A stretch of DNA of 46,615 nucleotides from JBDHZK01 sp039811865 (GTDB lineage: Bacteria; Actinomycetota; Actinomycetes; Propionibacteriales; Propionibacteriaceae). A model generated the notes under the pieces. That model saw nothing but the letters and a program-made list of their open reading frames with translations, did not search any database and was not told the DNA's origin. Position numbers and translations under genes: made by a program. Each line of letters starts with the position of its first letter. The stretch's first letter is position 1. The stretch spans positions 1 to 46,615 of the forward strand of contig JBDHZK010000005.1 of NCBI GenBank assembly GCA_039811865.1. Reading direction: 5' to 3'. Positions 24,076 to 31,763 of the stretch are shown here, piece by piece.

Positions 24076-24479
24076 GGGACGCTCACCCGCTCCCGTGGGC
24101 GCACCGCCGACTCGGTGACGAGTCCAAGACCCAGGTCGAAAATCAGGGGCGCCCGGCCGGTGACGGTGGCACGCACCTGCGTAGGGGATCGATCGACCCT
24201 GACTGCGACGCCCGTCAGGCCGGCGGCCTGAGCGACGGCGAGCGCAGAGGCGGCCGATGCCGTCCCGGCGTAGCCCGCGCCCGCTTCGGCCGCGAGTGCC
24301 GCGGCCTGCGCCGCCGCACTGCGTCCGTGCAGCCACACACCAACCTGGACCAGCCCCAGGACGAGCATCAGCAGCAGCGGGACCAACAGCGCCCACTGCA
24401 CCGATTCCGACATGCCCCGATCGCTTCTTGGACGTCCGAGGGCGACCGAACCGCGAAGGGCCCCGAAAAGACGGCTCAC
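24072..24479 (-). CDS. TadE-like pseudopilin (first)
   Basis: A 135-aa protein. After a basic leader, RGMSESVQWALLVPLLLMLV (21-40) resembles the prepilin signal, but Gln28 stands where TadE-type proteins have Glu. The remainder is Ala-rich and extracytoplasmic, with no cysteine. The GTG start overlaps the Flp stop (GTGA), and its own stop overlaps the next gene. A missing Glu would normally hinder N-methylation or assembly of a pilin, so it may act as a non-incorporated partner (inference). Confidence 0.8.
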   Translation of the reverse strand: MSRLFGALRGSVALGRPRSDRGMSESVQWALLVPLLLMLVLGLVQVGVWLHGRSAAAQAAALAAEAGAGYAGTASAASALAVAQAAGLTGVAVRVDRSPTQVRATVTGRAPLIFDLGLGLVTESAVRPRERVSVP

Positions 24480-24652
24480 GGGTGCGGCAGCTTCGCTTTG
24501 ACGAAACCGGTCACGATCGTCACGACCAGCGTGGCGACGGTGATGCCGCCAGCCACGAGCAGCGCGTTCTCCGTCGATTGCGAAAGGCCGCGCTCGTCAC
24601 GGCGAGGCGGGGCGTACCAGATCGCGACGAAGAATCCGATAAGGCGGTACAT
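24476..24652 (-). CDS. Small Flp-type pilin
   Basis: A 58-aa protein that is easily overlooked. A short N-terminus (MYRLIGFFVAIWYAPPRR) leads to DERGLSQSTENALLVAGG and a hydrophobic segment ending VVTIVTGFVKAKLP. The RG-x5-E-x2-LLVA pattern parallels Flp pilins (RGATAVEYGLLVA), although Glu falls one residue later than usual. AGGAG lies 6 nt before the ATG, and the stop overlaps the next start by 4 nt. It is probably the major subunit of the Tad pilus, or its core helix. The hydrophobic N-terminus before the cleavage motif is unusual. Confidence 0.75.
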   Translation of the reverse strand: MYRLIGFFVAIWYAPPRRDERGLSQSTENALLVAGGITVATLVVTIVTGFVKAKLPHP

Positions 24653-24672
24653 GCGTTCTCCTAGGGGTGATG

Positions 24673-24716
24673 CCAGCGAGTCTGCTGGATTCGTGGAGCC
24701 CGTGCGGGTTCTCCAC
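24673..24716 (-). promoter_or_regulatory. Tandem hairpins between tadC and the Flp pilin gene
   Basis: CCAGC-N6-GCTGG (24673-24688) is followed by GTGGAG (24693-24698) pairing with CTCCAC (24711-24716), with CCC/GGG extending the second stem and two bulged T. They fill the only real gap (67 nt) in the tad operon, just before its pilin. This is where mRNA processing or partial termination would set pilin levels apart from machinery levels. Confidence 0.45.
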
Positions 24717-24719
24717 AGG

Positions 24720-25616
24720 TCAGGTTGCGAGCAGCCGAAGCAGCGGCGGCACTAAGAAGATCAGGCTGAAAACCACGGCCGGGATGACCATCCAGAAGGT
24801 CATTCGCTCCGAAACCGCATGTGCTTGCTGCTTGGCCTTTGTCAAGTGCGCGTCGCGCAACTCGGCCACCCGGGCGCGCAGCAGGCCCGATAGGGACGCG
24901 CCCGCCTCGTCCAAGCGCATCACGTCGGCGATGTCGGCCAACTCGGGCAGATCGAGGTCACCGGCGAGGCGTCCGAGTTCGGCGAACGGAGGACGCTGCT
25001 CCAGCCGCGCTCGCTCGAGCGCATTTCGGACGTCGGCGAAGATGGGAGCCTCCGACAGGGCCGCAGCGCAGGTCAGCGCCTGCGTGGCGGACATCCCGGC
25101 CAGGCGTTCCAAAGTCACCAGGTCGAAGTAGGTGAACAGCGCCTCGCCGACGTCGGCGCGCACACCGTGGGCCCGGCGAAGCAGGGCGAGGTCGGGATAG
25201 AAGAAGCCCAAAACACCGAGCGCGAGCGCGGCGGCCGCGGGCCAGGTGACTACCTCGCCGGTCAGGGCCAGTGCGACCAGGCCGCCCACCCAGGGCAGGA
25301 CCAGCCCCGCGAGGCCCAGCAGCAGCTTCTCGCCGAGGAACTCACCGATCGAGGTGCCGCGCAACTGCAACAGGCGGGCCGTGCGAGCGGCCAGTGGGAG
25401 GTGGAGGCGTCGGTAAGACCATGCGCCGAGGCGTTCGATGCGGCCGGCGTTCGCGCCGACCAGGTCAGGCTCGCTCGGCCCGGCCTGGTCGGGGTTGAGC
25501 AACGCGAGCGCGTCGTCCAGACGGGCCGTGGCGGGAGCGAAGGCATAGGCGAACGCCCAGGCCCCACCCGTCAACAGCCCGCCGACGAGCAGAGCAGCCG
25601 TGAGCTGGGGGTTCAT
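24720..25616 (-). CDS. tadC: TadC-like T2SS F-domain platform protein
   Basis: A 298-aa inner-membrane platform component of the Tad pilus. An N-terminal helix (~5-25) is followed by a cytoplasmic region, two helices near 105-150, and a T2SSF domain (~155-270) with GEALFTYFDLVTLERLAGMSATQAL. Closing hydrophobic helix MVIPAVVFSLIFLVPPLLRLL. The ATG overlaps the tadB stop by 4 nt. It works with TadB as the membrane scaffold driven by TadA. Confidence 0.9.
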   Translation of the reverse strand: MNPQLTAALLVGGLLTGGAWAFAYAFAPATARLDDALALLNPDQAGPSEPDLVGANAGRIERLGAWSYRRLHLPLAARTARLLQLRGTSIGEFLGEKLLLGLAGLVLPWVGGLVALALTGEVVTWPAAAALALGVLGFFYPDLALLRRAHGVRADVGEALFTYFDLVTLERLAGMSATQALTCAAALSEAPIFADVRNALERARLEQRPPFAELGRLAGDLDLPELADIADVMRLDEAGASLSGLLRARVAELRDAHLTKAKQQAHAVSERMTFWMVIPAVVFSLIFLVPPLLRLLAT

Positions 25617-26488
25617 CTCGGCTCCTGCGCGCCACTGCTCCCGGACAGGATTCGCGTCCGCCCGGGCGGTCGGGTCATCCGGCGCAGCATGAACAGGCTG
25701 CCCGCGTAGGCGGCCAACAAGATGGTCAGCAGGCCTTGCCCGAGCGGTGTCTGGTACGGCGCAAAGAACTCTCCACCGAACCAGAACGCCGCGGCCAGGA
25801 CCGCAGCCGTGATCAGGGTCACCTGCCGGACGACCAGGCGAGGTTTGGCCCGCTCGGTTTCGATCTCGCGCCAGGCGCGCAAGCGATCGGAGATCGAATC
25901 GGCCAGCGCGTTGAGCGTCGCGGTGGCGCCGGTGCCCCCGCGGTCGGCGGCGAGGATCAGCGCCGCGACCACGGCGTCGGCATCGGGGGAATCCAGGTCG
26001 TCCGCGAGCCCGCGCAGCGCCTGCGCGGCAGACCAGCGCTCGTCCATTCGCGCGACCAGCACGCGCAGATGAGGGGCCAGGAGAGGCGGGGACTGGCGCG
26101 CCGAGTAGCGGACGGCGTCCAGTACGGAGCGCCCGGTCGGCAGCACGGCGGCAAGGCCGCGCACCCATCGATCCAGCGCTTCCAAGAGCGCCAGCTCGCG
26201 GTTCTTCGGCGCGCCCAACAGCACGGGTAGACCGACGACGGCCGCCGGCACGACCAATAGCGACAACGGCATCCCGGTGATCGCCAAAGCGATGACGCCG
26301 CCGGCGATCCCGACCAGCCAACGCAGCAGGGTCGGTTTGTTTGGACTCCGGAACCTACCGCGGAGTCGCTTCCCCACAGCTGTGGATAACCCTGTGGAAG
26401 CTGTGGGCGAATGCCGTAGTCCGGCGGCGATCAGGACGACCCCGAGCGACGCCAGGACGCCGCAGATCAACGCGAGGGCCGCGTCCAT
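25613..26488 (-). CDS. tadB: TadB-like T2SS F-domain platform protein
   Basis: A 291-aa membrane protein. Helices lie at ~5-25 and ~58-90. A T2SSF domain (~95-225) has LDRWVRGLAAVLPTGRSVLDAV and LAADRGGTGATATLNALADSI, and two further helices end near 280. The ATG at 26488 overlaps the tadA stop (TGATG), which favours it over an in-frame ATG 12 nt upstream. The early coding region holds a 9-bp inverted repeat with a perfect DnaA-box sequence. Confidence 0.9.
   Translation of the reverse strand: MDAALALICGVLASLGVVLIAAGLRHSPTASTGLSTAVGKRLRGRFRSPNKPTLLRWLVGIAGGVIALAITGMPLSLLVVPAAVVGLPVLLGAPKNRELALLEALDRWVRGLAAVLPTGRSVLDAVRYSARQSPPLLAPHLRVLVARMDERWSAAQALRGLADDLDSPDADAVVAALILAADRGGTGATATLNALADSISDRLRAWREIETERAKPRLVVRQVTLITAAVLAAAFWFGGEFFAPYQTPLGQGLLTILLAAYAGSLFMLRRMTRPPGRTRILSGSSGAQEPR
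26373..26407. repeat. Inverted repeat with a DnaA-box sequence inside tadB
   Basis: CCCACAGCT (26373-26381) and AGCTGTGGG (26399-26407) are perfect 9-bp inverted arms. TGTGGATAA (26381-26389) is the complement of the consensus DnaA box TTATCCACA. It lies within coding sequence, so it may be chance, or a DnaA titration or regulatory site. Confidence 0.4.
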
Positions 26489-27900
26489 CAGTAGTCCCAT
26501 CCCTCGGCGAACGGCTCCAGCTCGTCGACGAACTCCGCGTCCGGCTGGAACGAAGCGACCTCCCCGGGCCGGGCTGCCGCCCGGTAAACCAGGTGCGTCG
26601 TTGGCCGTCCCTGCTCGATGCCGCCCGTGACCCGTCGAACCTCGGCCACCAGACGGCGACGGCGCCCGCCCCGCCACGTGTCGTCGACCAGGCGCACGTA
26701 CACGAACAGATGGATGTTGTGTGCGATCTGGCGGTAGGCCTCCTCGACGCCGAAGACCCGTCCCTGAGCGACCCGCGAGGCCAGCCGGTCCATCGTCGAG
26801 GCCGCCGAATGGCTGTGCGTCGTACTCATGGTGCCCGCGCCCGACTGCATGGCCTCGAACATCGCTCCGGCCTCGGCGCCGCGCACCTCGCCGACGACGA
26901 GTCTGGCGAGGTTTTGCCGTAGAGCTTCGGGGATCAGGTCGGCGACGGTGAAGGCCCCAGCGGGACGGCCGTCAACGACCTCGCCGCTGCCGACCTTGGC
27001 CTGCAACGCCAAGATGTTGCGTCGCTCCGGGCGCAGATGAGTCAGCAGTTCGTAGTCGGTCTCGAGGGTGCCGAACCGCTCGTTGTGCGGGATCGCGTCG
27101 ATCAGCGCCCGGAGCAAGGTGGTCTTGCCGGCGCCTTGATCGCCGGAGATCACGATCGACTTGCGCGCCCGGACCGCCGCGTGCAGCAGCCGACCCAGTT
27201 CCTCGGGCAGCATTCCGGAGCGGACCAGATCGCCCAGCGTGACGGCGGTCAGCGTGTGCTGGCGAATCGTGATCGACGGCCGGTGCGACAAGCCGAACCC
27301 GATCGCATGCAGCCGGAACCGGTCGCCCAGCGCCAAGGTCATGGTCGGGTGCGCATCGTCGAAGGGACGCGACGGGACCGTCGATTCGCCCAAGAACCGG
27401 ATCGCCTCGACCAGCTCGGCGTCCGAGTCGGCCACGCTCGGGTGCGGCAGACGGCGTCCGTCGGAGTACTGCACCCGCACGCAGTCATGCCCGGTGATCT
27501 CGATGTTCTCGGCGCCTTCGATCTCGAACAGCGGCTGCATCCGCCCGTAGCCGAAGATCGCGTCCTCGACACCCTGGGCGTAGGCGTGCTCGGTCTCCAA
27601 CGACCACAGCGCCTGCCCGGCCCGGTTGAGCTCGTCGGCGTGCTGCCGGACGATCCCGCGGACCACCGAGCGGCCCAGCAGGCGCCGGTCGACGTCGCCG
27701 AGCGCGCGGCCGCTGCGCTCCAGTTGCACCGCCACCTGCTTGGCGATCTCCTCGGACGCCTTGCGTCGAAGGGTTACGACCAAGCCCCAGTCGATCGCCT
27801 CAACGGACGGTGACGGGGCTGCCGGGCCGGGTTGAACCACCCGGCGGGTCTCCCGCTGCGGTTGATGTGCGAGCAGCGGCACCTCGGCCAGCCGATTCAT
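26488..27900 (-). CDS. tadA: TadA/CpaF-type secretion ATPase
   Basis: A 470-aa cytosolic hexameric ATPase that drives Flp pilus assembly. The N-terminal domain spans ~50-200 with DAIFGYGRMQPLFE. The motor has Walker A GDQGAGKTT near 250-258, an Asp box (ETDYEL), Walker B (LARLVVGEVRGAEAG) and a His box (TMSTTHSHSA). The ATG overlaps the tadZ stop by 4 nt. Its length and motif set match other actinobacterial TadA proteins. Only one ATPase is present, as usual for Tad systems. Confidence 0.95.
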   Translation of the reverse strand: MNRLAEVPLLAHQPQRETRRVVQPGPAAPSPSVEAIDWGLVVTLRRKASEEIAKQVAVQLERSGRALGDVDRRLLGRSVVRGIVRQHADELNRAGQALWSLETEHAYAQGVEDAIFGYGRMQPLFEIEGAENIEITGHDCVRVQYSDGRRLPHPSVADSDAELVEAIRFLGESTVPSRPFDDAHPTMTLALGDRFRLHAIGFGLSHRPSITIRQHTLTAVTLGDLVRSGMLPEELGRLLHAAVRARKSIVISGDQGAGKTTLLRALIDAIPHNERFGTLETDYELLTHLRPERRNILALQAKVGSGEVVDGRPAGAFTVADLIPEALRQNLARLVVGEVRGAEAGAMFEAMQSGAGTMSTTHSHSAASTMDRLASRVAQGRVFGVEEAYRQIAHNIHLFVYVRLVDDTWRGGRRRRLVAEVRRVTGGIEQGRPTTHLVYRAAARPGEVASFQPDAEFVDELEPFAEGWDY

Positions 27901-28679
27901 GCCGCGCCTCCGCTGATCTCCCGGCGTTGCCATTCCACCCGGGTGATCAACCGGGACGCGGCGGCGCGCAAGGATCGGACGTACCCGCTTTGAGGGAACT
28001 TGCGAGGGGGCGTCCGGCCCTCCGAATAGACCGCGGCGAGCGCGGGCGCGTCGGCTACCTCGACCGCAACGTCGGTGGCGAACTGGCGCTGGATCTCCGT
28101 CGCCGAGTACGGCTGGTCCGGGCCGATGACCCCAAGGACGAGCCGGTCGGGCCGGTCGGCGAGGGCCTCGACGACCGCTGGCAGGTACAGGCGCAGGCCC
28201 GCCAACGAGCGCAGGCCGCTGCGGCACCAAACGACCACGAGGTCCGCCTCGGCCAGCAACGCAGAGGGTAGCGCCGGCCCGATCCGGCCGGCGTCCACGA
28301 GCACATCGATGCCGGCCCGCGACGTCGCGGCGAACGCGGCCGCGAGGTCAGCCCACACCGGTAGGAACAGCGGTGCCGCAGCCGGGTTTGAGAACCCGGG
28401 CAGGAAGGAGCGGCGCAAGGAGTGCGCTCGGTCGAGCGGGACGGCCTGCGCCAGCACCTCCGACTCCAGTGGACGGCGCTCACGGTGCGCCTGAGCGAGG
28501 GCTCCCAAGCCGCGCAGCCCAGGGTCGGTCCCCTGCAGATAGCCGGCGAGAACGCTCTGCGCCGGTTCGCGGTCGCATTCGGAGAGCAGCACGTGCGTGG
28601 GCCAGTTCAGCGCGAGCCCGACCAGCGTCGTGGTCAGGCCCGGTGCGCCCGAGGCGCAGGCGTTGACGATCAGCGCCAT
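27897..28679 (-). CDS. TadZ/CpaE-like ParA-fold protein with degenerate P-loop
   Basis: A 260-aa cytosolic protein that probably localises the Tad machine. The N-terminal strand and loop ALIVNACASGAPGLTTTLVG match a ParA/MinD P-loop, but both lysines of KGGxGKTT are lost (SGAPGLTT). A later ADLVVVWCRSGLRSLAGL matches the fold's strand/helix pattern. Other actinobacterial tad clusters carry the same SGxPGxTTT type, so this is a family trait rather than a mutation. The start is 1 nt after the SAF gene stop. Confidence 0.82.
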   Translation of the reverse strand: MALIVNACASGAPGLTTTLVGLALNWPTHVLLSECDREPAQSVLAGYLQGTDPGLRGLGALAQAHRERRPLESEVLAQAVPLDRAHSLRRSFLPGFSNPAAAPLFLPVWADLAAAFAATSRAGIDVLVDAGRIGPALPSALLAEADLVVVWCRSGLRSLAGLRLYLPAVVEALADRPDRLVLGVIGPDQPYSATEIQRQFATDVAVEVADAPALAAVYSEGRTPPRKFPQSGYVRSLRAAASRLITRVEWQRREISGGAA

Positions 28680-28680
28680 G

Positions 28681-29424
28681 TCAGCGCTCCGGGAGGCGGA
28701 CCAGCGCCAGCCGGTCCGTGGCGGCCAGCCGTGCAATGCGCTCGGCCTGCGCCGTGGGGACGTTCACGTCGAGGACGCTGGCGCCGTCCGGCGCGACCGT
28801 TGGGGAGCTCGCGACGCTTCCGGTTACCGTCGCCTCGCCCTTGTCGGCACCCCCGGAGTTGGCGGCGGGAACCGCGACCAGCCAGACCCTCGTCCCCGCC
28901 GGCAAGGCGGACGCGGGCAGGCGTCCCGCCGTCAACCGCAGCCCGATCCGAACCTGGTCGGCGGCGAGGATGGGCGCCCCGATCGTGTTCGGCGCCAACA
29001 GACTGCCCTCGGCCAGATCGGAGATGGCGGTCTGGCCCACGAGCCGGCCCAGCTCGTCCGCCGGGACGGTGCTCACCCCCGCGACATTTCCGACCGTGAT
29101 GACACCGAGGTCTTCGGGTCCGATGACGTCGCCGCGGGCCACCGCGTGATTGACGCGGACGACGGCGGTGGCGTTGCCCGCCTGGGTGTAGAGCAGGGTG
29201 GAGCCCAGCCCGCCGAGGCAAACCGCCAAGACGCCCGCGGCAATCCAGCGCGGATTGCGGCGAGCCCGCATCGGGGCCATGGGAGCAGTCTGGGTCGGTG
29301 GCGTTTGGGCCATCGGCGAGGGCCTTTCTTCGCCGCCGGTGGGCGTCGGCCTGGGGTTGGGCCGACCGTCCAGCACCGGCGGTTCCCGGAAACCGTAGAT
29401 TGCGGATTTTGGGTGCTGCGACAC
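28681..29424 (-). CDS. SAF-domain (CpaB/RcpC-like) pilus protein
   Basis: A 247-aa protein, first of the tad operon. A Pro-rich cytoplasmic N-terminus (~1-58) is followed by one transmembrane helix (~60-80), then an SAF domain (~86-150) with VNHAVARGDVIGPEDLGVITV and GSLLAPNTIGA. CpaB/RcpC proteins sit at the outer face and help pilus assembly or stability. The GTG at 29424 is used as start with a weak GGAAGTGG upstream. The in-frame ATG at residue 38, behind AAAGG, is a real alternative. Confidence 0.82.
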   Translation of the reverse strand: MSQHPKSAIYGFREPPVLDGRPNPRPTPTGGEERPSPMAQTPPTQTAPMAPMRARRNPRWIAAGVLAVCLGGLGSTLLYTQAGNATAVVRVNHAVARGDVIGPEDLGVITVGNVAGVSTVPADELGRLVGQTAISDLAEGSLLAPNTIGAPILAADQVRIGLRLTAGRLPASALPAGTRVWLVAVPAANSGGADKGEATVTGSVASSPTVAPDGASVLDVNVPTAQAERIARLAATDRLALVRLPER

Positions 29425-29565
29425 GTGTCCACTTCCCGCGATCTGGACTAGACGTGTGTTAATACGCGCGGGTTACTGATCTGGGTCGCACGATTCGTCA
29501 GGAGCCGTCTCACTGAGGTGCCTGGGCTCGGAGGCGCGACCCCCCCTGCCTAGACTGACGGCCAA

Positions 29566-29588
29566 TTCACACCCGATAACCGGGTGAA
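29566..29588. promoter_or_regulatory. Inverted repeat upstream of the NrtR-like gene
   Basis: TTCACACCCG-ATAAC-CGGGTGAA is an inverted repeat with one extra A in the left arm, about 28 nt before the ATG. It is in the 192-bp divergent region shared with the tad operon, and is a candidate operator for autoregulation. Confidence 0.4.
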
Positions 29589-29616
29589 AATGCACACCTG
29601 AGGACGACCGATCGGC

Positions 29617-30249
29617 ATGCAGGCAACTTCCCACGTGTCCGTCGACGCGCTCACCCTGCGGTACAACTCGCTGGAACGACGCGTCGAGATCGCCGTGGCG
29701 CCGCGGCAAGCGGAGCCGTACCTGGGTCAGTTGGCTCTTCCCGGAGTGCTGTTGTGGGAGGGCGAACGTCTCGCCGACGCCACTCGCCGGGCGGTGGGCA
29801 CCAAGCTTGGGATCGAGCCACCGCGTGCGATGGGGCAATTGGTGGTCTTCGATGAGCCGGCCCGAGACCCGCGCGGCTTTACGCTCTCGATCGCCATGTG
29901 GGCTGTCGCCGACGGCGACGCGCCGCGGTGGTGTGCGCTGGATCAGATTCCGCCTTTGGCCTTCGATCACTTTGCCATCGTGAATCGCTGCCGGCCCATT
30001 CTGGCTGATCTACTCTGGCGCGATCTGGCGTTCACAAGGGCAATCACCGGTCCGCGCTTTCCCGTGTCGGACGCCGTGGCCATCACCGCATCGCTGAGCG
30101 GGCAGGTTCCGGACCGTGGCAACCTGAATCGCCGGCTCGCCGCCGTCGAGGGCCTGCACATCACCGAGCGACGCGTCGTGCGCGGGCGCGGACGTCCCGG
30201 CGCGACCTGGGCCTGGCTGCACCCCGAGGTATCCAAGCCGGTCGCCTGA
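29617..30249 (+). CDS. NrtR-like regulator (Nudix-like sensor plus winged helix)
   Basis: A 210-aa protein with the NrtR layout. A Nudix-like domain (~5-135) carries the expected segment GVLLWEGERLADATRRAVGTKLGI, but lacks the catalytic REUXEEXGU glutamates, so it should bind rather than cleave a nucleotide ligand. A C-terminal winged helix (~145-205) has GNLNRRLAAVEGLHITERRVVRGRGRPGATWAW. NrtR proteins typically sense ADP-ribose derivatives and repress NAD genes. None are nearby. The divergent tad operon is the only close alternative target, which is inference from position alone. Confidence 0.8.
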   Translation: MQATSHVSVDALTLRYNSLERRVEIAVAPRQAEPYLGQLALPGVLLWEGERLADATRRAVGTKLGIEPPRAMGQLVVFDEPARDPRGFTLSIAMWAVADGDAPRWCALDQIPPLAFDHFAIVNRCRPILADLLWRDLAFTRAITGPRFPVSDAVAITASLSGQVPDRGNLNRRLAAVEGLHITERRVVRGRGRPGATWAWLHPEVSKPVA

Positions 30250-30290
30250 TCGACCCGGCATCGAGTCGGCCGGCGGCGGCCCGGCGTTCT

Positions 30291-30377
30291 GTGAAAACGT
30301 GCGGTGATTCGCGTCGCCTTCACCGGGGGCTGCGCCTGGCGACTCCCCGGGCGCTCGCACTAGCCGCACGTTTCCAC
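30291..30377. repeat. Intergenic inverted-repeat element, copy E
   Basis: GTGAAAACGTGCGG (30291-30304) and CCGCACGTTTCCAC (30364-30377), total 87 bp, with one A-C mismatch at the fourth position from the ends. It starts 42 nt after the stop of the NrtR-like gene. Confidence 0.83.
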
Positions 30378-30757
30378 GTTTCGGCGGTCCGAATGCGGGC
30401 CCAAGGCGGTGGCCGCGACGGGCATCCCAGTCGAGCGGTGGCGTCCAACGCTGCACGATGATGGGCGCAGCCCGCGGCACTCCCCAGGCGGGACGCCGAA
30501 CGGCTCCAGCGCTGGTGCGGCGTTCACGACTCGCGCGTTTGTCTGCTTAGGTGCTCGGAGTAGGCGAAGTCGCCATCTGAGATGCGCGTGCGAAGCTGCG
30601 GCTGCGACCTGGAGCTCGCCAGGTCCCAGTGAAGCGGCCCAGCCATCATTCGAAATGGTGATCAACACCGGCAAGGCCCACCGGGTCGGCGCAGCGCAAG
30701 GTCGTCCACTCTGCGCGCTTCGGAAATGGCGCGATGGCTTGCGCATACGCTCTGACC
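30378..30757. other. 380-bp stretch without a recognisable gene
   Basis: Frames on both strands here give no familiar protein. It contains a perfect inverted repeat, GACCTGG-AGCTCG-CCAGGTC (30606-30625), and CATT-CGA-AATG (30648-30658). The promoter of the next gene (TACGCT, 30746-30751) is at its right end. A small RNA or regulatory region is possible, but unproved. Confidence 0.4.
30746..30751 (+). promoter_or_regulatory. -10 hexamer, leaderless promoter
   Basis: TACGCT-CTGACC-GTG places TANNNT exactly 6 nt before the GTG at 30758. Confidence 0.5.
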
Positions 30758-31579
30758 GTGGCGCCAAGCTCACCTGCAACCGGTCGCCGGCGGTTCTGCC
30801 TGGTCGGGATCGACGGCCTGCTGTTGAACATTGCGTTGGAGCCCGGGCTTGCCCCCAACCTCGCCCGGTTGCACGCTCAGGGGACCGCGCGGACGCTGCA
30901 GATGAGCGTGCCGACACTTTCGGGGCCAGGCTGGTCGACGCTGCTGACGGGAGCGTCCATGCAGCAGCACGGCGTCACCGACAACTACTTCGCAGGCAGC
31001 CGACTGCCCTGGATTCCTGACCTCCTCAGCCAGGCGGCGGCCGCCGACCCCTCCACGATCACGTTCGCCGCGGCCGGGTGGACCGCGCTCGTCGACCCCG
31101 CTGGCGCGGGCCCGGTGATTCACACGCGGCCGGACCAGCGCCGCGCCGGATTGCACCACGTCATCGTCCGCGACGGCGAGTTGTACGGGTACGCCAACGT
31201 CGACCCGGAGATCGCCACCGTGGCCGACTACGCCTTGCGCGAACGTCCCCACCCCGACGCGATGTTCGTCTACTTCTGCTCGGTGGACGAGGCCGGACAT
31301 CTGTACGGCGTTGGGGAGGAGTACCGGCGCGCCATCCGACGGGTGGACGGCTACCTCGGTCGGATCAGGTCTCGGCTGGCGGCCTTGGCCGCCGACGGCG
31401 AGCAATGGCTCCTCGCCGTGGTCACGGATCACGGCCATCGTTTCGAGGGAGGCCACGGCGGCGACAGCGCGGCCGAGCGCTCCTCCTTCCTGATCGGCGC
31501 CGGGATTGGACGCCCCAATCCGGTTTGGGCTCGGGAGTTGCAGCCGACGGACGTGTGCGGGGCCGTGCTGAGCGGGTAA
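30758..31579 (+). CDS. Alkaline-phosphatase-superfamily phosphodiesterase/pyrophosphatase
   Basis: A 273-aa metal-dependent enzyme of the nucleotide pyrophosphatase/phosphodiesterase branch. Motifs: first metal Asp in LVGIDGL, nucleophile region PTLSGPGWSTLLTG (the nucleophile is probably a Ser or Thr here), DEAGHLYG (DxxxH metal site) and VVTDHGHRFEGGHGG (DH metal site). There is no signal peptide, so it is likely cytosolic. The GTG at 30758 is preferred because a leaderless promoter precedes it; an in-frame ATG at 30734 would fall upstream of that -10. The length is short for the family. Substrate unknown. Confidence 0.85.
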   Translation: MAPSSPATGRRRFCLVGIDGLLLNIALEPGLAPNLARLHAQGTARTLQMSVPTLSGPGWSTLLTGASMQQHGVTDNYFAGSRLPWIPDLLSQAAAADPSTITFAAAGWTALVDPAGAGPVIHTRPDQRRAGLHHVIVRDGELYGYANVDPEIATVADYALRERPHPDAMFVYFCSVDEAGHLYGVGEEYRRAIRRVDGYLGRIRSRLAALAADGEQWLLAVVTDHGHRFEGGHGGDSAAERSSFLIGAGIGRPNPVWARELQPTDVCGAVLSG

Positions 31580-31677
31580 GCGGGTCCGGGACGTCGTCGG
31601 CAAGAGCCGGTCCTGCTGGTCGAACGGTCGCTGGCCCGGACCCTGGCTTCTTTGCGGTCGTGCTGGACACCGCGCGT

Positions 31678-31763
31678 GTGAAATCGTGCGGCGCTTGGCT
31701 CGTACCGAGCCTCGCCAAGGCGGCGGAAGTCCTCCCGGCCCGATAAGCGCCGCACGTTTTCAC
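31678..31763. repeat. Intergenic inverted-repeat element, copy F
   Basis: GTGAAATCGTGCGGCGCTT (31678-31696) pairs with AAGCGCCGCACGTTTTCAC (31745-31763) at 18 of 19 positions, total 86 bp. Inner GCGCTT/AAGCGC replaces the GCCAG/CTGGC of copy A with pairing kept. Its centre has GCCAAGGCGG. It lies between the phosphodiesterase gene and the ABC exporter gene, 99 nt after the former. Confidence 0.85.

Noticed and set aside
27897..28679. Treating the TadZ-like gene as broken because its P-loop lysines are missing
   Set aside because: The frame is intact, coupled to its neighbours, and the SGxPGxTTT form is, as I recall, usual in actinobacterial tad clusters.
30360..30917. A 185-codon open frame on the minus strand over the start of the phosphodiesterase gene
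   Set aside because: Its product is Arg/Pro/Ser-rich low-complexity sequence, has no recognisable motif, and overlaps both the repeat and a well-supported gene.
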